Source of the DNA: Methylobacterium fujisawaense
Lineage (GTDB): Bacteria > Pseudomonadota > Alphaproteobacteria > Rhizobiales > Beijerinckiaceae
Reading direction: 5' to 3'
Length of the DNA stretch: 64,000 nucleotides
Assembly: GCF_014138435.1 (NCBI RefSeq)
Contig: NZ_JACJIM010000001.1
Location: 744,001-808,000, forward strand
Position 1 is the first letter of the stretch. The number at the start of each line of letters is the position of its first letter. The notes below the pieces were generated by a model that saw nothing but the letters and a program-made list of their open reading frames with translations, was not told where the DNA came from and did not search any database. The position numbers and the translations under genes were made by a program. This document shows, in pieces, positions 34,852 through 43,740 of the stretch.

Positions 34852-34953
34852 CCCGAGGTGCCGCAGCGCAGGGAGGCCGCGAAGGAGGCCTCCAGGGATC
34901 GCGCGGCTGGCTCGAGGGCTCCTTCGAGGCCCGCTCACGCGGGCACCTCGGGA
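34852..34953. repeat. Dispersed palindromic repeat, copy 2
   Basis: CCCGAGGTGCC (34852-34862) is the exact reverse complement of GGCACCTCGGG (34943-34953). The centre carries GGGATCGCGCGGCTGGCT at 34895-34912 and CTCCTTCGAGGCC, the same core as copy 1 at 31156-31256 and in the same orientation. It separates the dgcN and GNAT genes. Confidence 0.75.
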
Positions 34954-35007
34954 TGAAATCGCGTTGGGGAAAGCCGATCTCACCCCCGCGGCGTCTGGTG
35001 TCCCCGT

Positions 35008-35559
35008 TCAGGCGGCGCGTCGTCGCGCCACCCCCGCCTCGTTGGCCACCGCGCCCACCGGCGACTGCACGCCGGTCGCCCGGACCATCCCCTCGACGCC
35101 CGCCAGAGCGCCCGCGCGCAGCTCGAGACCGAGGAAGCGCTCGCGCTCGAACGGCCCCGGCAGGGTCAGGCCCTCCGCGAGCGCCCGGTCGAAGCCGAAG
35201 CGGGCATAGTAGGGCGCGTCGCCGACCAGCAGCACGGCGCCGTGGCCGAGGGCCTCCGCCCGGCCGAGGGCCGCCTGCATCATCACCGAGCCGAGCCCCT
35301 GCCCCTGGATCGCCGGATCGACGGCGAGTGGGCCGAGCAGCAGCGCCGGGCGGGCGGGCCCGGCCTCGACGTGCCACAGCCGCAGAGTGCCGACGAGGCG
35401 GCCGCCCCGAATCGCCGCGAAGGCGAGTCCGCGGGCCGGCCGACGGCCTTCGCGCAGGCGCTCCGAGGTCTTGGCATGGCGGTTGCCGGGAAAGCACGCG
35501 TCGAGCAGGCGCTCGCGCGCCGGGACGTCGTGGACATGCTCCGCGCGGATCTCGATCAT
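35008..35559 (-). CDS. GNAT-family N-acetyltransferase (YhbS-like)
   Basis: This 183-residue acetyltransferase has the binding loop VDPAIQGQGLGSVMMQAAL (about residues 82-100) and the family-typical GHGAVLLVGDAPYYARFGF with the tyrosine pair. The last 30 residues are Ala/Val/Arg-rich. It lies 131 nt downstream of the ornithine decarboxylase gene, so it may modify a polyamine or be unrelated; the substrate is not visible in the sequence. A long frame reaching far upstream is a shadow of the decarboxylase. Confidence 0.85.
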   Translation of the reverse strand: MIEIRAEHVHDVPARERLLDACFPGNRHAKTSERLREGRRPARGLAFAAIRGGRLVGTLRLWHVEAGPARPALLLGPLAVDPAIQGQGLGSVMMQAALGRAEALGHGAVLLVGDAPYYARFGFDRALAEGLTLPGPFERERFLGLELRAGALAGVEGMVRATGVQSPVGAVANEAGVARRRAA

Positions 35560-35690
35560 GGCTGTGCCCTCCCCGGGCCGGCAAGCGGGAGAAGCGGTGG
35601 GTTCCGACGGACGGCCGAAGGCGATCCGTCGATGCGACAGCGGGAGATCGCTCCCGGCAGCGACACGCTGCCGGGAGGTTCTGCAGCAGG

Positions 35691-36857
35691 TCAGATGACG
35701 ATCTGCTGAAGGGGCGGGAAGCCGTTGAAGGCCACCGCCGCGTAGGTGGTGGTGTAGGCGCCCGCACCCTCGATCAGCACCTTGTCGCCGATCGAGAGCG
35801 AGACCGGCAGCGGATAGAGCTGCCGCTCGTAGAGCACGTCCACCGAGTCGCAGGTCGGGCCGGCGATGACGCAGGGCTCGGTCGCGTCGCCGTCCCGGGC
35901 GGTGCGGATCGGGTAGCGGATCGCCTCGTCCATGGTCTCGGCCAGCCCGCCGAACTTGCCGATGTCGAGGTAGACCCACCGGACCTCGTCGGCGTCCGCG
36001 GACTTCTTCGACACGAGCACGACCTCGGCCTCGATCAGGCCGGCATTGCCGACCATGCCGCGGCCCGGCTCGATGATCGTCTCGGGGATCTGGTTGCCGA
36101 AATGCTTGGTCAGGCCCCGGAAGATCGCCTCGCCGTAGCTCTCCACGCCCGGCACCGCCTTGAGGTACTTGGTCGGGAAGCCGCCGCCGAGATTGACCAT
36201 CGACAGGCCGATCCCGCGCTCCGCGCACTCGCGGAAGATCGCCGCCGCGGAGCCGAGCGCCCCGTCCCAGGCCTCGGTGTTGCCCTGCTGCGAGCCGACA
36301 TGGAACGAGATGCCGTAGGCCTCCAGCCCCTGGCGATGGGCGTGCTCCAGCACGTCCGCGGCCATCTCGGGCACGCAGCCGAACTTGCGCGAGAGCGGCC
36401 AGTCGGCGCCCGCGCCGTCGCACAGGATGCGGCAGAACACCCGGATCTCGCCGGTCGGCACGTCCGTGGCCACGGCGGCCCGGGCGATCTTCTCGACCTC
36501 GGCCTGGCAGTCGACCGCGAACAGGCGGATGCCGAGCTTCAGGGCGCGGCCGATGCAGCGCTCCTTCTTGATCGTGTTGCCGAAGGAGATCCGGTCGGCG
36601 GTGGCGCCGGCGGCCAGCACCATCTCCATCTCGGCGACGGAGGCGGTGTCGAAGCACGAGCCCATCTCGGCGAGCAGGCGCAGCACCTCGGGGGCCGGGT
36701 TCGCCTTCACGGCGTAGAACACGCGGGTGTCCGGCAGGGAGCGCGCGAAGGCGGTGTAGTTGTCACGCACGACGTCGAGATCGAGGACCATCACGGGGCC
36801 CTCGTCCTGACCGAGGTCGCGGCGCACGCGCAGGAAGTCACGGATGCGGTCGGTCAT
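35691..36857 (-). CDS. Ornithine/lysine decarboxylase (fold III PLP enzyme)
   Basis: This 388-residue decarboxylase has the alanine racemase-like fold and makes putrescine (or cadaverine) for polyamine synthesis. The PLP lysine is in VFYAVKANP (Lys51), the SFHVGSQ and GGGFP loops bind the phosphate, EPGRGMVGNAG follows, and the catalytic cysteine is in AGPTCDSVDVLY. The size fits the bacterial ornithine decarboxylase group found in Alphaproteobacteria. Upstream on the same strand is a long structured leader of the speF type, pointing to ornithine- or polyamine-sensitive control. Confidence 0.93.
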   Translation of the reverse strand: MTDRIRDFLRVRRDLGQDEGPVMVLDLDVVRDNYTAFARSLPDTRVFYAVKANPAPEVLRLLAEMGSCFDTASVAEMEMVLAAGATADRISFGNTIKKERCIGRALKLGIRLFAVDCQAEVEKIARAAVATDVPTGEIRVFCRILCDGAGADWPLSRKFGCVPEMAADVLEHAHRQGLEAYGISFHVGSQQGNTEAWDGALGSAAAIFRECAERGIGLSMVNLGGGFPTKYLKAVPGVESYGEAIFRGLTKHFGNQIPETIIEPGRGMVGNAGLIEAEVVLVSKKSADADEVRWVYLDIGKFGGLAETMDEAIRYPIRTARDGDATEPCVIAGPTCDSVDVLYERQLYPLPVSLSIGDKVLIEGAGAYTTTYAAVAFNGFPPLQQIVI

Positions 36858-36879
36858 AGTCGTCTCCCGGCACGGGTTC

Positions 36880-37300
36880 GCGAGCGCCCTACGCGGGGCG
36901 CGCTGTCGAAGATGACGGCCAGGACTGGCCGTCGGCGTCAGGGGGCGATGCGTCGCGCGGACCCACGCGCTTTGGAGACGCGTGCGTCAGTGCGGGCGCA
37001 GAGCACCCGGAAGCTGCCGTGGATTGGAAGGGATGACCCCCACCGCACGCCGGGCAAAGAGAAACAAGCCTCTTCGGTGCCGGCCTGTGGAGGGCCGACG
37101 AGACCAAAAAAGCCCGTTCGTCGTTGCTTTAAGCTGCGTCCCCCGTGGAGAGCGGGGTTCGCCGGTTTCGCCTCCGGCTGCCGGTTGTTGTCGGGGTCCG
37201 GTGTTGCCACCTGGATGCCGGCCGTAGGGATCCACCCTTGCGACCATCGATCCTTTAAGACCCCTGGCGGCTGTCCGGCAGTTGACCGGATGCCCACCAA
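36880..37300 (-). promoter_or_regulatory. Putative speF-type structured leader of the ornithine decarboxylase gene
   Basis: There are about 400 nt with no ordinary gene but many stems when read on the minus strand: GGTG-GCAA-CACC with a GNRA loop; CCCCG with CGGGG; CGACGA (37118-37123) with TCGTCG (37096-37101), enclosing a run of six T; GGATC at 37249-37253 with GATCC at 37228-37232, enclosing a start codon; and, near the gene, GACGGCCA with TGGCCGTC (36914-36933). A conserved leader called speF is known upstream of alphaproteobacterial ornithine decarboxylase genes. Position and structure fit; identity with that RNA family was not computed. Confidence 0.55.
36987..37247 (-). CDS. Upstream ORF in the ornithine decarboxylase leader (possible leader peptide)
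   Basis: This minus-strand frame of 86 codons starts MVARVDPYGRH with AAAGGA just before the ATG, and both lie at or within the GGATC/GATCC stem. The peptide is rich in Arg and Gly, with GLFWSRRPSTGRHRRGLFLFARR near the middle. In Enterobacteria an arginine-rich peptide (SpeFL) senses ornithine during translation and controls speF; an analogous role here is speculation. It may equally be non-coding structured RNA. Confidence 0.3.
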   Translation of the reverse strand: MVARVDPYGRHPGGNTGPRQQPAAGGETGEPRSPRGTQLKATTNGLFWSRRPSTGRHRRGLFLFARRAVGVIPSNPRQLPGALRPH

Positions 37301-37576
37301 CCGACACGCGGCCACAGGCACGTGCGAAATTGGGCACGGCGCATATACGGAGACAGGCCCGGCCCGGCAAGGGGAAGATGCCCCGGACCGCCCGCTTTTC
37401 CGCCCGGAATCCACACCCCGTGCGGCCCGTTGCAAAAACGACGCAGCCCGACCGGGCCGAAGGCGCCGTGCGGGCTTCCCAAGCGGGGCGGAAGCGGGCA
37501 TCTGACCGGAGCGGGCAGAACACGCAGGTAAGCAAGCGATGGCCGGGCCGACCAGATCCACCGCGACGGCGCGGGC

Positions 37577-38083
37577 GTGAGCGCCCCCCTGCGCAACCCG
37601 GTCGGCGACGGGCTCCCCGAGCCGACGATCCGGACCGCCACGCTCGCCGATCTCGACGCCCTGGTCGCCCTGGAGCACGCCGCCTTCGCCACAGACCGGG
37701 CGGAGCGCCGGGCGATCCGCCACGCGATCCTGTCGCCCACCATGGACGTGCTGGCGGCGCTGATCGACGCGCCGGATGCGGACCCGACGCCGGTCCTCGT
37801 CGGCGCCGCGGTGCTGGAGCGGCGGCGCAGCAGCCGGATCGCCCGGCTGGCGTCGATCGCGGTGGCGCCGAATCGCGGCGGCCTCGGCCTCGGCGGCCGA
37901 CTCCTCGACGCGGCGGAGGCGCAGGCCCGCAGCCAGGGCTGCGACCGGCTCCGGCTGGAGGTGCGCGCCGACAACGGCGCCGGCATCCGCCTCTACGAGC
38001 GCCGGGGCTATACCCGCTTCGCCGTGCGGCCGGACTATTACGAGGACGGGATGGAAGCCTGGCGCTACGAGCGCGGGCTGTAG
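37577..38083 (+). CDS. GNAT-family N-acetyltransferase (RimI-like)
   Basis: This 168-residue acetyltransferase has a complete GNAT core: IRTATLADLDALVALEHAAF, ARLASIAVAPNRGGLGLGGRLLDAAEAQA (acetyl-CoA loop) and LEVRADNGAGIRLYERRGYTRFAVRPDYYEDG, close to RimI-type protein or amino acid acetyltransferases. The start is GTG. It diverges from the decarboxylase leader. Confidence 0.85.
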   Translation: MSAPLRNPVGDGLPEPTIRTATLADLDALVALEHAAFATDRAERRAIRHAILSPTMDVLAALIDAPDADPTPVLVGAAVLERRRSSRIARLASIAVAPNRGGLGLGGRLLDAAEAQARSQGCDRLRLEVRADNGAGIRLYERRGYTRFAVRPDYYEDGMEAWRYERGL

Positions 38084-38587
38084 GCGTCGCGCAGGGCTGC
38101 CGCCGATACGCGGGCCGCCTGCGGGCCGGCAGCCATCACGTTGACATCCGGATGCGATCGAAGCCGTCCGCTCCCGCGGCCCTGTTCGTCGTCACGAGGG
38201 GACGCGGCGGCCCGACGGGCAGGACACCGAGCAGGCGAGCCCCGCCCGGGACTGCTTCGCCGCACGCTCCTGCAGGGTGCCGGCAGGCCGGCCGCGCTCG
38301 GCCTCGGGCCGTTCGCGGATGCGACCGCAGGGCGCCAGATCCGCCTCGCGCCGTTCGACCGCGGGGAGCAGCCCCGCCGCGCCGCCCAGGCCACGCTGAT
38401 TTCAGCGCTTATAAATTCGGCACAACCCCCGTAAATTGACTCGCCTCTCAATCAAATTCGCGTTCTATTATAAAATCTCGATGACAATATCCGTATAAAA
38501 TCGCAATTATACAACACATGATCCGCCGATTGCCTGACAAAACCTAACGTTTTAAGACAAAGCATCGCAGACCTTGAGACTTTACCC
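38084..38587. other. Intergenic region before chemoreceptor gene
   Basis: No credible gene is seen in these 504 bases. The last 160 bases (38430-38587) are clearly AT-rich (TTCTATTATAAAATCTCG and similar) and probably contain the promoter of the chemoreceptor. Confidence 0.45.
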
Positions 38588-40687
38588 ATGACTCGCTGGC
38601 TGGGGCGCTTCTCGATCCGGACGTTGTTGTCCCTGGTGATCGTCATCATGGCCTGCATGGCGCTGGCCAACGCCGTCAGGACACTCTTCGACGAGCGGGC
38701 GCAGGCGATGGGTGCGGTCAGGGCGGTGACCTTGACGCAGGCGAGCCAGGGACTCCTCCGGACCATCCTGCCGCTGCGGCTGGAGCGCGGATCGACCCTC
38801 GCCCTCGGGGGTGAGGCGCCCGCGGACGCGAAGACCCTGTCGACCATCGCGGGCAGCCGGCAGGCGCTGATCGAGAATTACCGCCAGGCTCAGCGCAGCC
38901 TGAGCGATCTGGCCGAGCCGACGGTCAGCGCGACGCTCGATCGCCTGAACGCGGCCCAGGAGGCGATGGCGGCCCTGCGCCCCCGCATCGACGCGGCCCT
39001 CAGGCTGCCGAAGGCCCGTCGTGAGCCGGCGCTGCGGGACGCCGCGATGGCCGCCTTCCAGGACCTGCTCGAGGCCCTGACGGCCACGCTGAAGGCGGTC
39101 GACGCGGCCATTCCCCGGTCCGATCCCGTCCTGGAGCGCTATCTCGCCCTCAAACAGGCGGCCTGGGACACGCGCGTCGCCAGCGGCAACGTCGCGGTGC
39201 GGGTGCAGACCTCCCTGATCGCCGGAACGTCGTGGTCCCTGCCCGAGACCGTCGCGGCGGCTGAGGAGCGGACCGAACTTCTGTCCGCGTGGCGGCGCAC
39301 GACCGAGGCCGCGACCGACGTCTCGGAGACGGTGCGGGCCGCGTTCGTGCGGGCGAAGGCCGACAATTTCGAGGGCGACACCAAGGCCATCGCGCAGGCG
39401 GTCTTCGACGCGCTCAGCACGCACACGCCCCCGCACCACACCTTCGCGGAGCTGCGCGACCGCAACACCGAGAACCAGCGCTCCCTCGTGGCCCTCTGCG
39501 ACGCGGCCCTCGACGCGATGGTGGCGCGCGCCGAGACGCTCGCCGACGCGGCCCGGACCGACGTCGTGCACAGCGTCGCGGCGCTGCTGGCGGTGATCCT
39601 GCTGGTGGCCCTCGGCCTGTGGACCCTGTTCGGCGGCGTGCTGCGCCCGCTCCGGGCGCTGACGGCGACGATGCAGGCGCTGGCGGACGGGGACGCCTCC
39701 GCCACGGTCCCGGCGCGCGCCTACCGCAACGAGATCGGCGCGATGGCGCGGGCCGTCCAGGTGTTCAAGGACAACCTGATCCGCAGCCGCCAGCTCGAAG
39801 CCGAGGCCGCCGAGGCGCGGCTGGCGGCGGAGGCGCGGCGCCGGTCCGACCTGCGGGCGATGGCCGAGCGCTTCGAGCAGACGGTCGGCGGCATCATCGC
39901 TCAGGTCTCGGACTCGGCCACCGCCCTGCAGGGTACGGCCCAGACCATGACGGCCACCGCGACCCAGACCGCGAGCCAGTCCAGCACCGTGGCGGCCGCC
40001 GCCGAGGAGGCCGCCGCCAACGTCAACACCGTTGCGGCGGCGGCCGAGGAACTCGGGGCCTCCGTGGAGGAGATCGGCCGGCAGGTCGAGGGATCGACCA
40101 AGCTCGCCCAAGGGGCCGTCTCGGAGGCGGGACAGACGGGCACGCTGGTCCGGGACCTGAGCGGCGCGGTCGCGCGGATCGGCGACGTGATCGGGCTGAT
40201 CGCGGCGATCGCCGGCCAGACCAATCTGCTGGCGCTCAACGCGACGATCGAGGCCGCCCGCGCCGGCGAGGCCGGCCGGGGCTTCGCGGTCGTCGCCAGC
40301 GAGGTGAAGGCGCTGGCGGCGCAGACCGCGCGGGCGACCGAGGAGATCGCCGGCCAGATCGCCGGCATCCAGGGCGTGACCGGCCGGGCCGTCGCGGCGA
40401 TCGGCGCGATCACGGGGCGGATCGAGGAGATCAGCGGCGTGGCGAACGCGATCGCCGCGGCGGTGGAGGAGCAGGGATCGGCCACCCGGGAGATCGTCCG
40501 GAACGTCGGGCAGGCGGCCGTCGGCACCGGCGCGGTGACCAGCACCATCCTGGGCGTCGCCGGGGCCGCCGAGGAGACCGGCCGGGCCGCCGACGCGGTG
40601 CTGGCGGCGGCGTCCGCGCTGTCGCGCCAATCCGCGACGCTCACGGCCGAAGTCACGCGCTTCCTCGACACCGTCCGGGCCGCCTGA
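38588..40687 (+). CDS. Transmembrane methyl-accepting chemotaxis protein
   Basis: This chemoreceptor has 699 residues. TM1 is at about 13-31, a large all-helical periplasmic sensor spans about 32-320 (no named ligand domain recognised), TM2 is at about 325-348, HAMP at about 349-402, and the cytoplasmic signalling bundle at about 420-690 contains the hairpin tip [25 protein letters not shown]. No CheW/CheA-binding changes are seen and no pentapeptide CheR tether is found at the C-terminus. The gene stands alone. The long helical sensor could bind small ligands or act as a nitrate/NIT-like domain, but that is not established. Confidence 0.95.
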   Translation: MTRWLGRFSIRTLLSLVIVIMACMALANAVRTLFDERAQAMGAVRAVTLTQASQGLLRTILPLRLERGSTLALGGEAPADAKTLSTIAGSRQALIENYRQAQRSLSDLAEPTVSATLDRLNAAQEAMAALRPRIDAALRLPKARREPALRDAAMAAFQDLLEALTATLKAVDAAIPRSDPVLERYLALKQAAWDTRVASGNVAVRVQTSLIAGTSWSLPETVAAAEERTELLSAWRRTTEAATDVSETVRAAFVRAKADNFEGDTKAIAQAVFDALSTHTPPHHTFAELRDRNTENQRSLVALCDAALDAMVARAETLADAARTDVVHSVAALLAVILLVALGLWTLFGGVLRPLRALTATMQALADGDASATVPARAYRNEIGAMARAVQVFKDNLIRSRQLEAEAAEARLAAEARRRSDLRAMAERFEQTVGGIIAQVSDSATALQGTAQTMTATATQTASQSSTVAAAAEEAAANVNTVAAAAEELGASVEEIGRQVEGSTKLAQGAVSEAGQTGTLVRDLSGAVARIGDVIGLIAAIAGQTNLLALNATIEAARAGEAGRGFAVVASEVKALAAQTARATEEIAGQIAGIQGVTGRAVAAIGAITGRIEEISGVANAIAAAVEEQGSATREIVRNVGQAAVGTGAVTSTILGVAGAAEETGRAADAVLAAASALSRQSATLTAEVTRFLDTVRAA

Positions 40688-40811
40688 CCGGACGGTGTCG
40701 GAGGCCCCGCGGGTCTCCGCCCCGATCTCGCCCGGTTAGGGGAGTCTTACGGCTCGCGCGCTACAGCGCGGGAACGGGCGGGGCGACCCCGCCGCGCATG
40801 AGACGCCGTCC

Positions 40812-42314
40812 ATGGCCGTGATCGCCGCCTTCGTCATCAATGCGGGGCTCAACTTCGTCCTCGGCCTGCTGATCGCCAAGCTGCTGGGGCCGGCCGATTT
40901 CGGCCGGTTCGCCCTCGCGACCACCGGCGCCATCGTGCTGAACACGGTGCTGTTCGAGTGGCTGCGCCTCTCGGCGACGCGGTTCTACTCGGGACGGGTG
41001 CGCGTCGACGAGCCGTGGATCCGCCATGGGCTCGACCGGGCCTATCTGCGCATCGGCCTGCTGCTTCTAGCCGCCGCCGCCCTGTGCGGGGCCTTCGGCT
41101 TCGCCGGCGGCGCCGACGGGCGCGAGGCGGTCCTGTGCGGAACCGGCCTCGCGGCGCTCGGCATCGGCGTGTTCGACTACCACGCGGCCCTCGCCCGGGC
41201 CCGGTTCGACGGCAAGCTCTATCTCGGCCTCGTCGCGGTGAAGAACGTCCTGTCCTTCGCCCTGATGGCGGCGGCGGCGTGGTGGCTGCCCCAGCCGGCC
41301 TGGGTGCTGGCGGCGGCGGGGCTCAGCCAGCTCCTCGCGGTGCTCCTGCTGCGCCACCCCCTGCGCGACCCGCACACGCCCTTCGAACGGCCGCGCCTGT
41401 CGGCGACCTGGAGGGTCTTCGCCCGCTACGGCCTGCCGCTCATCGCCGCCAACACCGCCTATCAGTGCCTCGCCTTCGTGAACCGGGGCGCCATCGCCAG
41501 CCATGCCGGCTTCGCCGAGGCCGGCTACTTCGCACTGGCCGCCGACGTCACCGCGCGCGCGATGACGACGCTCGGCACCGCCCTCGACCTGCTCCTGTTC
41601 CAGCTCGCCGTGCAGGCAGAGGAGCAGAGCGGCCGCGCCGCCGCCGAGGCGCAGGTCGCCGCCAATGCCGGCACGGTGTTCGCCCTGCTGGCACCCTGCG
41701 CGGTCGGTTTCTGGGCGGTGCTGCCGGCCCTCCAGGGACTGGTCGTGCCGGACGCCTATCGCGGGCCGTTCGAGACCTACAGCACCGTGCTGATGCCGGG
41801 CCTCTTCTGCCTGTCGATGATGTTCTACGCCCTCAACCCGGTCTTCCAGATCCGCCGCCGGACCCTGCCGGTGGTCGCCGCCGCCCTGGTCGGCCTCGCG
41901 GTCAACGGCGCCGGCCTTCTGATCCTGCCGGACCGGATGGGCGGGATCGGCGTCGCCCTGGCGCAGACTGCCGGGCTCGCCGCCGCGGGATTGTGGCTCG
42001 GCTGGCGCGCCCTCACCGGCGCCGAGCGGATCGTGCTGCCCTGGGGGGAGATCGGCGTCGCGGCCCTCGCCTGCGCGGCGATGGGCCTCGCGCTCGCCCC
42101 CTTCCGGCACCTGCCGCCCGCCACCGCGCTGGCGGTCCTGGTCCCGGCCGGGACGGCCCTCTACGGGGCGCTGGTCTGGATCTTCGACATCGCCGGCCTG
42201 CGCCGTCAGGTCCTGGCGCGTCTGCGTCCCGCGCGGACCCTGGCGGCGGAGCAGGGTTCCAGGCCCCAGGCAGGCGCCTTCGCGGCAGCCCCGCACAGGA
42301 AACCCGCCCGCTGA
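40812..42314 (+). CDS. Polysaccharide flippase, oligosaccharide/Wzx-like family
   Basis: This is an integral membrane protein of 500 residues with about 12-14 hydrophobic helices, starting directly in the first helix with AGLNFVLGLLIAKLLGPADFGRFAL, the N-terminal hallmark of Wzx/RfbX-type lipid-linked oligosaccharide flippases. No sugar transferase or polymerase is adjacent, so the substrate (exopolysaccharide or O-unit) is unknown. The gene ends 90 nt before glcE. Confidence 0.85.
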   Translation: MAVIAAFVINAGLNFVLGLLIAKLLGPADFGRFALATTGAIVLNTVLFEWLRLSATRFYSGRVRVDEPWIRHGLDRAYLRIGLLLLAAAALCGAFGFAGGADGREAVLCGTGLAALGIGVFDYHAALARARFDGKLYLGLVAVKNVLSFALMAAAAWWLPQPAWVLAAAGLSQLLAVLLLRHPLRDPHTPFERPRLSATWRVFARYGLPLIAANTAYQCLAFVNRGAIASHAGFAEAGYFALAADVTARAMTTLGTALDLLLFQLAVQAEEQSGRAAAEAQVAANAGTVFALLAPCAVGFWAVLPALQGLVVPDAYRGPFETYSTVLMPGLFCLSMMFYALNPVFQIRRRTLPVVAAALVGLAVNGAGLLILPDRMGGIGVALAQTAGLAAAGLWLGWRALTGAERIVLPWGEIGVAALACAAMGLALAPFRHLPPATALAVLVPAGTALYGALVWIFDIAGLRRQVLARLRPARTLAAEQGSRPQAGAFAAAPHRKPAR

Positions 42315-42404
42315 AACCCCGCGACTCCACCTCCGCTTGAATCCGCCGCCGGATCCGGCGACACCCGTCCTGGAATGGATACAAACAGGACCGGGACGGA
42401 AACG

Positions 42405-43592
42405 ATGGGCGTGTACGAGCCCGGCACCGAGGCGGAGGCCGGGGAGATCGTGCGGGCGGCCGCCGGGCGCGGCGAGCGCCTGCGGCTCGCGGGCGGCGGC
42501 ACCGCCACGGGGCTCGGTCGGCCCGCGCAGGACAGCGCGACGCTCTCCGCGAAGGCGCTGACCGGCGTCACGCTCTACGAACCCGCCGAGATGGTGGTGG
42601 CGGCCCGGGCGGGCACGCCGCTGGCCGAGGTCGAGGCGCTGCTCGCCTCCCGGGGCCAGATGCTGCCCTTCGAGCCGATGGACCTGCGCGGCCTCTACGG
42701 CAGCTCCGGCGCGCCGACCCTCGGCGCGGTGGCGGCGATCAACAATGCCGGCCCGCGCCGCATCAATGCCGGGGCGGCCCGGGACAGCCTGATCGGCGTG
42801 CGCTTCGTCAACGGGCGGGGCGAGGCGATCAAGTCGGGCGGGCGGGTGATGAAGAACGTCACCGGGCTCGACCTCGTGAAGCTGATGGCCGGCGCCCACG
42901 GCACGCTGGGCCTGCTCACCGAGGTCACCTTCAAGGTGCTGCCGGCCTGCGAGCGCGTGGCGACCCTCGTCTTCTCCGGGCTGGACGATGCCCGGGCGGT
43001 GACGGCCCTTTCGGAGGCCCTCGGCTCGCCCTTCGAACTCACCGGCGCCGCGCATCTGCCGGCGGGGATCGGCGCCCCGGAGGCGCGGACCCTGATGCGC
43101 CTCGAAGGCTTTTCCGACTCCATCGACTACCGCACGGGCGAGCTGCGCCGCCTGCTCAAGCGCTACGGCCAGCCCGAGATCGTGGACGGCGAGGCCGGCG
43201 CCGCCCTCTGGCGGTCCGTGCGGGACGCCGCGCCGCTCGCCGAGCCGCGGGAGGCCGCCCTCTGGCGGATCTCCACCGCGCCGACCCACGGGCCGGCCCT
43301 GGCGGCGGCGGTGGCGGCGGAGCGCCCCGCGCGTTGGTTCTTCGACTGGGGCGGCGGCCTGATCTGGCTCGCCACCGGTGCCGAGGGCGATGCCGGCGCC
43401 GATGCGGTGCGCCGGGCCGTGAAGACCCAGGGCGGCCACGCCACGCTGGTCCGCGCCCCCGACGCCGTGCGCGCCGCCGTGCCGGTGTTCCAGCCGCTGG
43501 CCGAGCCGCTGATGCGGCTCACCGCCGGCATCAAGGCGGCGCACGATCCCGCCGGGGTGCTCAACCCCGGCCGGATGTACGCGCAGGTTTGA
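42405..43592 (+). CDS. glcE: Glycolate oxidase FAD-binding subunit GlcE
   Basis: This is a 395-residue FAD-binding subunit of glycolate dehydrogenase (glycolate to glyoxylate). The FAD_binding_4 domain shows LRLAGGGTATGLGRP, GSSGAPTLGAVAAINNAGPRR and RVMKNVTGLDLVKLMAGAHGTLGLLTEVT. The usual length is about 350-400. The ATG at 42405 has GGACGG upstream; an ATG 30 nt earlier is also possible. GlcF follows after 148 nt, but the catalytic GlcD that normally precedes glcE is absent: a flippase gene is upstream instead. Confidence 0.93.
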   Translation: MGVYEPGTEAEAGEIVRAAAGRGERLRLAGGGTATGLGRPAQDSATLSAKALTGVTLYEPAEMVVAARAGTPLAEVEALLASRGQMLPFEPMDLRGLYGSSGAPTLGAVAAINNAGPRRINAGAARDSLIGVRFVNGRGEAIKSGGRVMKNVTGLDLVKLMAGAHGTLGLLTEVTFKVLPACERVATLVFSGLDDARAVTALSEALGSPFELTGAAHLPAGIGAPEARTLMRLEGFSDSIDYRTGELRRLLKRYGQPEIVDGEAGAALWRSVRDAAPLAEPREAALWRISTAPTHGPALAAAVAAERPARWFFDWGGGLIWLATGAEGDAGADAVRRAVKTQGGHATLVRAPDAVRAAVPVFQPLAEPLMRLTAGIKAAHDPAGVLNPGRMYAQV

Positions 43593-43600
43593 GGTTCATC

Positions 43601-43622
43601 CCCTTCCCCCGCGGGGAGGGGC
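43601..43622 (+). terminator. GC hairpin between glcE and glcF
   Basis: CCCCTTCCCC pairs with GGGGAGGGG (one bulge) across a 3-nt loop, 8 nt after the glcE stop. No T-run follows, so it may act as an attenuator or mRNA stabiliser rather than a full terminator. Confidence 0.4.
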
Positions 43623-43740
43623 CAGGAACGGGGTGGCTGAGGACCGGGCGCAACGGTGCCTCCTGCGCCACCCCCACGCGGGATCCGCGATCCCGGAACT
43701 CCGCCCCGCAAGGGGGGCGGAGAGCAGGCAGGAAGAGACC

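Noticed and set aside
34953..37505. Plus-strand frame of 850 codons over the GNAT and decarboxylase genes
   Set aside because: No domain is seen and it covers two clear minus-strand genes plus the decarboxylase leader.
38588..40630. Minus-strand frame opposite the chemoreceptor
   Set aside because: The Arg/Asp/Gly-rich shadow has no domain, while the plus strand has a complete chemoreceptor.
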